Positions 57,344 through 64,000 of a DNA stretch of 64,000 nucleotides are shown piece by piece. The notes beneath the pieces are model-generated. The model saw only the letters and a program-made list of their open reading frames with translations. It searched no databases and was not told where the DNA came from. A program made the translations under genes and the position numbers. How positions within the stretch are numbered: position 1 is the first letter of the stretch; each line of letters opens with the position of its first letter. The DNA lies in NCBI GenBank assembly GCA_963971225.1, contig OZ020268.1:14547032-14611031 (forward strand), given 5' to 3'. Source of the stretch: Melieria omissa. Its lineage: Eukaryota > Arthropoda > Insecta > Diptera > Ulidiidae.

Positions 57344-59053
57344 AAATATTGCATAACTGATTATTATTATTATTATTACTATTACTATTACAGCAAAAAC
57401 AACAAGAACAAAAACAAAAACATAATGTATGATTATTACAAAAATTACTATTATGTTTACAGCATACATACATATGTGTATACCTATGTATGTAAGTATA
57501 TATGTAATAGACAAAATATGAAATAGAGAAAATAATAACTAAAACACACACACACACACACAAACAAACAAACAAACGATTACTACTACTATTACGAATA
57601 CAACTACAACTCATACTACCAAATAAACTAATATTACATATAGAACTAACATTAAAACAACATGTAATGTACCGTTACAATAGCAACAACAAACAATACA
57701 TTATGACTACCAATAATGAAACAAATACAATTAGAAGCAGTGTGAGGTCGTAGTCAAAAAATTAAAGTGGCCATTGGTATGGAAAAAGTGCGCAACGTTT
57801 GTATGTGTATGCAGTGTGAGTATGTGTGTGTGCATTGTGTTTGTGTGCAACAGTGTAGCGGCCATAGGAATATTGAATTGAACGCAGCCCATTGCGCACA
57901 ACACACCAACTCTAACGAATTAAATATGTACATGTGTACAGCAACAACTGCAACAACAACAACACAAAATGGGCAACTAGCAGCTGTCACAAAACACACT
58001 GCAACTGAAGCGTAATTTTGATATTGGCAGCGACAGAAATTTCACAAACAACGTTTTGATCAAAGGACGTGAGCAAACAGCAAAAACGTCAACAAAAACA
58101 ACAACAAAACAAATTTGTCACAATTCACCGATTCACGGTTACTTAGCTATCTATGTGTGTGTGTGGCCCGAGTGCATGTGTGTGTGTGTATATGTTTAGG
58201 TGCGCGTGTGTATGTGGAATGCATTTGATTGTCAATGTGTGATGCGTGTGTGTTGATGTGTTGTTGTTGCTGTTGCTGTCATTTGGCGCGTATCCTGTGC
58301 GCGTAACAAACTACACAAATACGTTAGCAAAACAAACAAAAACAGCAACAATAAATATAAATAAAAACAAATTGATAGCATTAGTCACGTGTAGCGCACG
58401 CATGCTAAACAACAACAACAACAATAACGACAACGGCAACAAACTCGCAACAGCCAGCAGCGGACTAACTTTGGCCAGATTCATAAACCATAAATCAGCT
58501 GACGTATGAAGCAAACAGCAAATCGTTGCGCTATTGTGTGTGTGTATGTGTATCTATGTTTTACTGTTGTTGCAGCCACGGGCCATGCACACTCCGCTAT
58601 TTATGGCCACTATGTACCAATGCAGATTGTTCAGCAAACACACCGATACAACACTGGTAAATATACCAAAAATTACAAAAATAAACACTAACAAAAGCAA
58701 CAAATCCATGTGGAAAAAATTATGCCATACAAGTTCGTGAGACAACAACAAATACATGTAATACGATAGAAAAACAAAAACAAAATTAAAAGAGAAATAT
58801 ATAAGTTAAGTAAATATAGCAAAACTTTCAACGTACCTAGTACCATGCGAAAAAAATACTATAAATTCCAACTATGTTACTTGTTACACACATGTCACTT
58901 GCTCAATTGTTGTTGTTTTATTTTATTTAGTATCATTATTTTTTTATTTTTCATACACGTATTGTGTACGCGTACGATTGCGTGTTGGTAGCTTCTTTCA
59001 ATTCTTTTGCACCACCAAGCAAAAACGAGATATGTGTTTTTTGACCTACGTGG
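57344..59053 (+). other. Probable 3' UTR and downstream simple-sequence DNA
   Basis: After the stop the sequence is made of simple repeats: (TTA)n at 57359-57390, AAC-rich blocks, (CA)n followed by (CAAA)n at 57543-57578, and TG runs at 57805-57850 and 58154-58260. AATAAA at 57622-57627 is the first good poly(A) signal; others occur near 58351-58365 and 58678. The true 3' end cannot be told from sequence. No other gene is seen. Confidence 0.5.
57622..57627 (+). promoter_or_regulatory. Candidate poly(A) signal
   Basis: AATAAA lies 279 bp after the receptor stop codon, in AT-rich DNA. It is a candidate only, because later AATAAA sites also exist. Confidence 0.35.
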
Positions 59054-59764
59054 AATGACAATTAAGTAATAAGACTGATTCCATAAAAACCGTATATTTG
59101 AAAATTATTCTACAACTCTGCCATTCCCTTCAAGGTAGTCCCCTTGGGCAGCTATACAACGATTCCAGCGCGTGTTGCATGCTTCGTAACATTTCTGTAA
59201 CGCTTCGACTGGGATGTCCGCGAGTACCCTCGTCAGGGCCACCTGGATGTCCGTAATCGACTCAAAATGGGTTCCTTTGACCACCTATTTTGTTCTAGGG
59301 AACAGGGTGACATATAAGGCAGCTGTTGCAACACGCCGATCCCTTTAGAGGCCAAATACTGGGACACGCTGAGGGCGGTGAGACACGGCGCGTTGTCGTG
59401 ATGACGAGCGATGTCTGGGCGCACCCTGTTGACTCGTTTTCGCAATCTTTCGAATACTTGGCGGCAGTATACTTGATTTACGGTTTGCCCCGATGGAACA
59501 AATTCTTTGTGAATGATTCCACGGCTATTAAAACGCAACGCTATCGCGACGCGTTGCTCTTGATTTCGTTTCTCCATTTTCGTGACGAGCAACACCAACA
59601 CACGTCTACTCAACACGACACAGCAGGCGAACTAAACAAGCTAGAGCGATGGTAAATATATCAATGGAGGGGGGAATGATGCCGGGGAAGGGGATGCGAA
59701 TTTCAAGGTCGCAGGTTTCCCACAAGTACAGCAATAAAATCAGTCACATTACTTAATTGTCACA
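59054..59764 (-). mobile_element. Internally deleted mariner-like element
   Basis: Inverted ends share ACAATTAAGTAAT and GACTGATT (59058-59081 and, inversely, 59736-59762). The interior is only about 0.7 kb. On the minus strand an open frame starts MEKRNQEQRVAIALRFNSRG at 59578. The usual transposase N-terminus is joined after about 13 residues directly to the catalytic domain: GIIHKEFVPSGQTVNQVY, then RHHDNAPCLTALSVS with the second catalytic Asp. A C-terminal block related to IQVALTRVLADIPVEALQKC lies in another frame near 59245-59185. The first Asp and most of the DNA-binding domain are missing. Confidence 0.8.
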
Positions 59765-60764
59765 CCTCGTATGTTCAGTTTATATGGAATGCAAATGCAA
59801 ACCAATACGTAAGAAATTATTAACAGCATCTTTTATGCAACATTCAGGATCAGTATTCAACTTCAGAATGGGTCAATAAATAACAATAGAAACAATTAAT
59901 TAAATAATATGTGAGTAACACAATATTTTCCAAGAAGTACCGACACATATTTTTACCAAGAAATCAGTGTTGCCTTTCTATTTTAAAATTCAGAATATTC
60001 ACATAAATACTAAAATACTAAAACTTTTCATATCCAGTTAAATCCAGAAAATATAGCTATCGCCCCATTCATATCTATGATAGCTGATCCATTCAGATGT
60101 CATTTTAATCGAATCTCTCTCTTCAACAATATTCGCATTCGTATTCTTGTGGGACTGAAGATCACTTCTTAGTAGATAAAAAGTCTCAAACTTGTTTTGC
60201 AAAAGCGGTCAACAACAACAACAAAAACAAAACATGGTGTCTCGTCGTCATCCCCTCACAATTTGGGCAGAGTGCGCTGTCTGATGTGCCGACACTTTCC
60301 ATATCGCACAACAACTACAAAAGTGATACAACTCAAAATTCTTAATTTTTTAGGAAACGCAAAAAAACTGTTTTTGAGCTGAATAAACATTTTCTAAAAT
60401 AACATATAAACCGTTTAGTAGAAAATCTCTATAGATTATGCTTTAGAATAGTTACAAAGATTTTTTTTATTTTTCACTAGAAAATCCAAAATTTTGAGTT
60501 GTGATTGTTTTGATGATATTTTAATTCAATAATTACCAAATTATTTTAAGTTATGCCATCTTCGCTGAGTTTAATAGTTATAAATGACAGTTAAAAAGAT
60601 GAAAGAAAACTTTTGAAAATTTGAAATAAATTTTTTTATTTAAAAATATATACTAAAATTTTCACAATTTTACTTAAAATGAACTTCAACAAAAATTGAT
60701 TTCGTCAAAAGTGTCACAATTTAAATTAGGACTCTTGCATTGAGCTGCAGCAATCAAATAGCAT

Positions 60765-61240
60765 CAGACTTCTCGACATAAAGAGAGACCTAACTGTATT
60801 TTGGCAACAATTAACAACAAGAAAATATAATAAGCTTTTGCTAATTGGTAGATAGATGTACACAGTATTAACACATGAACCCGAAAATTAAAAATGTTTA
60901 GTTGTGTCACTTTTGAAGTCGGAAGATTTTCTGTTCGGAGACAAAACCGAAACCACTCGGTAGGGAAAATTGTCCCTGGAAAAGTCTCCTGGCCTGAACT
61001 GATTGCAGACTTCTCGACATGAAGAGAGACCAAACTCTATTTTGGCAACAACAAAATATACTAAGCTTTTTCTTATTGGTAGATAGATGCATTGTGCACA
61101 GTATTAACACATAAACTCGAAAATTAACAATTTTTAGTTGTGTCATTTTTGAAGTGGAAAATTTTTCTGTTCGGAGACGAATCCGAAACCACACGGTAGG
61201 AAAACTTGTCCTTGGAAATATTTCCTGGCCTGAACTACTT
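60765..61240. repeat. 241 bp tandem duplication, two copies
   Basis: CAGACTTCTCGACAT(A/G)AAGA starts at 60765 and at 61006. Both copies share GGTAGATAGATG, ACAGTATTAACACAT, TTAGTTGTGTCA, TTTCTGTTCGGAGAC and CCTGGCCTGAACT. Scattered substitutions and small indels make the copies perhaps 85% alike by eye. No coding sequence is supported. Confidence 0.85.
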
Positions 61241-63759
61241 ACTTTCAGTGTCCTTAGTGACTGCAAGCGAGAATGATAGAATAAACTGAAGGCCAGTAAC
61301 CACACCTTTCGATAGCAAACCCCAATGAGAACAGCCCCAATGATCTGAAAAACTCCAAAGCCGCATGCAATATGAGTATGAAAGAAGTTATGAATTTGGA
61401 ATACAATTTTGTTTAGAGGAAAATATTTATTAGCCACTTCGCAATGTTATAAATATAAAAATATGTTTTATATTTATTTTCATTATTTTTTAATAATGTA
61501 AAAATAATCCCAACTACTAGTTTCAAAGCAACAAAACTCAAACATTTGTTTCGACAATTGGCTAAAAACAAAATAAAAGTTGCAAATACAAACATTTTAA
61601 TGCGCAATCAAAATGTTTACAGCACATCTTACATCCTCTCAACCCCCTCAAGTCTTCCCGCTTCCAAACAAGCCATGGCCAAATTCTGCGCATAACTTTC
61701 GCATAACACACAAAACCGCAACTTCCATTAACACCTTTTTCGGGCGCCCAACCCTGACCCTTTGCCCACAACCGGCATTCTACGGTTTCAGCTTGCAACA
61801 ACTGTAAAGCAAATCGCGAACGAATGCCAAAGCGTGGCGTTTTGCAACACCTTCAAATAAATGGTAAGCACACCAGCTCACACCGCCACACCTCACCAAC
61901 TAATCGCTTCATGTCTTAAACAAGTTCAAGAAGCAATAAAAAGCAACGCATATAACAATAATAACAACGGCGGCAACAAGGAAAACAGCAAAACGGCCAC
62001 AAAGCATAATTGCCACGCATCCGTGCCGACACACACACAGGCACACGCGCAGCTGTGTGTGTGTGTGAGTGAGCACAAAAAGGCCATTAACGCGCCGCAG
62101 CAGACGGAATATTTTTCGGCCAGCAGCGGAAACTTCAACAGCGCAGCCTCTGTGTGCGTACAAGCAAAAGCGACAGCAGCGACCAGTCTGTCCGCACACT
62201 CCATTGTGTCGAGAGGGGTCAAGGCGGGGAGTAGATAAAAAATAATCATAAAGTTACGCTCGTTTATTTTACGGGTCCACAGGCGCGCTTTCGCTTCTCC
62301 TTCAGGCTTTGCCTTCTGCATTTGTGTTGCTGCTTGTTAGTGCTGTACGCTTGATGGCTGCTGTTGCTGCTCAATATTTGATGTTGTTATTTTGTTGTTG
62401 TTATGTTTAATGTATTTCTATTGTAAGCCACGCGGCCAGCCATTGCGGTAGGTTGGCAACTCGTGGCGCTGCGTGTGGAACTGGCGAGCTAGACGCACCG
62501 TCTATTGGCTCGTGTCGGAAGCAAAAAGCGCAGAAAGCAAATGGAAGAGCATGGGGAAAGTCATGGCGAGCGGCCATTTTTAAAAAGTCACTAATTTGAA
62601 AAAATTACGCTGAAAAGCAATGCAGGAAATTTATCAATAAAACACTTTTCACTGCTACTTCAACTAAGTATGAAAAATGAAATTACCGACTCAATCAAAC
62701 AACGGAATTTTGATTTATTTTTTTTTTGCACATTTTTCATACGTAAAATCAGCTGAACATGATCACAGCGCAAAAACAGGGGAAGGAGGATTGAAGAAGG
62801 GAAACCATTTTCCGCTTCTGGTTTTCTTCGACTATTGCGTACAGCAGCAACAATGAAATAGCGTTTCGCTTCGTTTGTGGCAACAGTTCGCAATTGTTGT
62901 TGGCCAACGACCAAATAATTTCGATGTCGCTCATTGTTGTGTTTATGGCACTTTATGTGTTGTGTTGAATTGTTGCTATTGTTGCTGTTCTGCGCAAAAA
63001 GCCTACTACAGCAACATGCGGCAAACATTTGTCGACAGCGCTTCTTCCACACCCACACACGCGGACCGCGAAAACTTTTGCGGCGGCGACTCCTTTGTCA
63101 CAAATGTCTCCTTCCCTACACAACGCGCATACACCGTCCGTCTGACCGACTGTCTGTCCGCACGTAATTGGCAATTTGTCTTCGACTGGCTGAGCTGTCT
63201 TTAATGAATTTACAGACACGACCAGCGACACACAGCACAATTGGCATCATTTTCAATTTTCTCTGCTCAGCTACTGACTTTTCTGCTCTGCTGATTTTGC
63301 TGCTTTTGGCGCAACTTCTTCGAATGAATTTAAACATTTTCAAGTTAAATAAAATCGCTTCCGAGGCAAAGACATTCGCTGACGCTTTTCACTTTAGGCA
63401 ACTGTTGATGTTCCACTATAACAACAACATTAACAATAACAATAATCAATTTTGTGCCAAAACAATGCGTTCGACACATTGAAACTCTTGAATTAGTCGT
63501 TTATTATTTCCAATGTTTGTAGCGCAAATCAGTAAGTTTCTTTGCCAGTGCTGAAAAATCATCACGAAATCGATAACTAATGTGACAAAGTGGCAAAAAT
63601 CTATAATATTCTCATTTAAAAGTCAACTTTGCATTATGAACAAATAATTTTTTGTTGGGCACATTAAAAGTGTAGAAGTGGGCTTGTGCGAGCTTACAAC
63701 GCATACAACCAATTTTTTTTAAATGAAGTATCCTTGACTAAATAGTAAGTTCTTAGTGA

Positions 63760-63985
63760 ATTGAGTTGATGCGTGACTAATGGTTCCAAAGTTATCGTCT
63801 GAAAATTTTCAGAATTCACGGTCAAATATGGCAGGGATTTTCCGACTTTTCCAGTAGATTTCACGGAATTCTCTTTTCGCACGAACCTGAACTGATTCAA
63901 TACGAATCCAACAAAAAAAACTCTATTGAAATCGGCCGGTCCGTTTGAGCGTGATGCGCTTACACACATACATCCACCCACTTTC
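63760..63985. repeat. Probable fragment of an unclassified dispersed repeat
   Basis: The phrases GTTCCAAAGTTATCGTCTGA, CAGAATTCACGGTC and CGGCCGGTCCGTTTGAGCGT resemble sequence I recall from dipteran transposable-element copies ('GGTCC...GTTTGAGCGTGAT'). No protein domain or boundary is visible, and it runs to the window edge. Confidence 0.35.
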
Positions 63986-64000
63986 TTTTATACGTAGGCT

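Larger units (their letters stand above)
59765..64000. other. Downstream region without recognised genes
   Basis: The region is AT-rich up to about 61600, with a tandem duplication at 60765-61240. After that it has more CA and CAA/TTG repeats (for example 62030-62070, 62330-62400 and 63400-63440). Open frames are short and low in complexity. A TE-like segment ends the window (63760-63985). Confidence 0.5.

Noticed and set aside
1..64000. CRISPR arrays, bacterial operons or a phage-like defence system
   Set aside because: The window is insect nuclear DNA with spliced exons; its repeats are satellites, microsatellites and transposon remnants.

Overview
The window is AT-rich insect DNA. It carries (CA)n, (CAA)n and (TTTA)n microsatellites, many Tc1/mariner remnants, a tRNA-derived SINE and 5'-truncated LINEs. 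Together with protein similarity to Drosophila recalled from memory, this points to a higher dipteran, most likely a tephritid fruit fly. The genus is an inference and cannot be read from the sequence alone.

I can support one host gene: a nicotinic acetylcholine receptor alpha subunit on the + strand, most like Drosophila nAChRalpha3. Nine coding exons run from 5322 to 57343. Every intron has GT-AG ends and every codon phase matches across the junctions. The joined exons give 754 residues, from the start of the mature ligand-binding domain to a TAA stop. The exon with the start codon and signal peptide lies upstream; one weak candidate is at 1400-1463. Layout: 5322-5616 and 6037-6217 (ligand-binding domain, Cys-loop), a 10.6 kb intron, 16813-16928 (loop F region), a 23.5 kb intron, 40406-40574 (vicinal cysteines and M1), 44646-44782 (M2 and start of M3), 49533-49679 (end of M3), 49734-49826 and 49896-50820 (long disordered M3-M4 loop), 57143-57343 (M4 and C-terminus), then an apparent 3' UTR rich in simple repeats.

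The introns and flanks hold the rest: a degenerate mariner at 2234-3538; a triple nest of DNA transposons at 6466-8991; a mariner that has lost its second catalytic motif at 11515-12673; a satellite-like tandem array at 15242-16260; a 373 bp tandem duplication at 21319-22003; a mariner-family pair at 28605-30817; a tandem array invaded by a (TTTTA)n tract at 35866-36760; LINE 3' ends at 38712-39237 and 56363-56990; an element with long inverted ends (40642-42075) invaded by a deleted mariner; a second copy of that mariner at 45855-46612; a piggyBac-type MITE at 45086-45331; a SINE with intact target duplications at 53388-53697; and another deleted mariner at 59054-59764.

No second host gene, true tRNA, rRNA or CRISPR was found. 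I saw no clear new multi-gene system. The most unusual points are the nested and internally deleted transposons, two near-identical mariner copies flanking the pore-lining exon, and a 69-nt intron that is in frame and has no stop.
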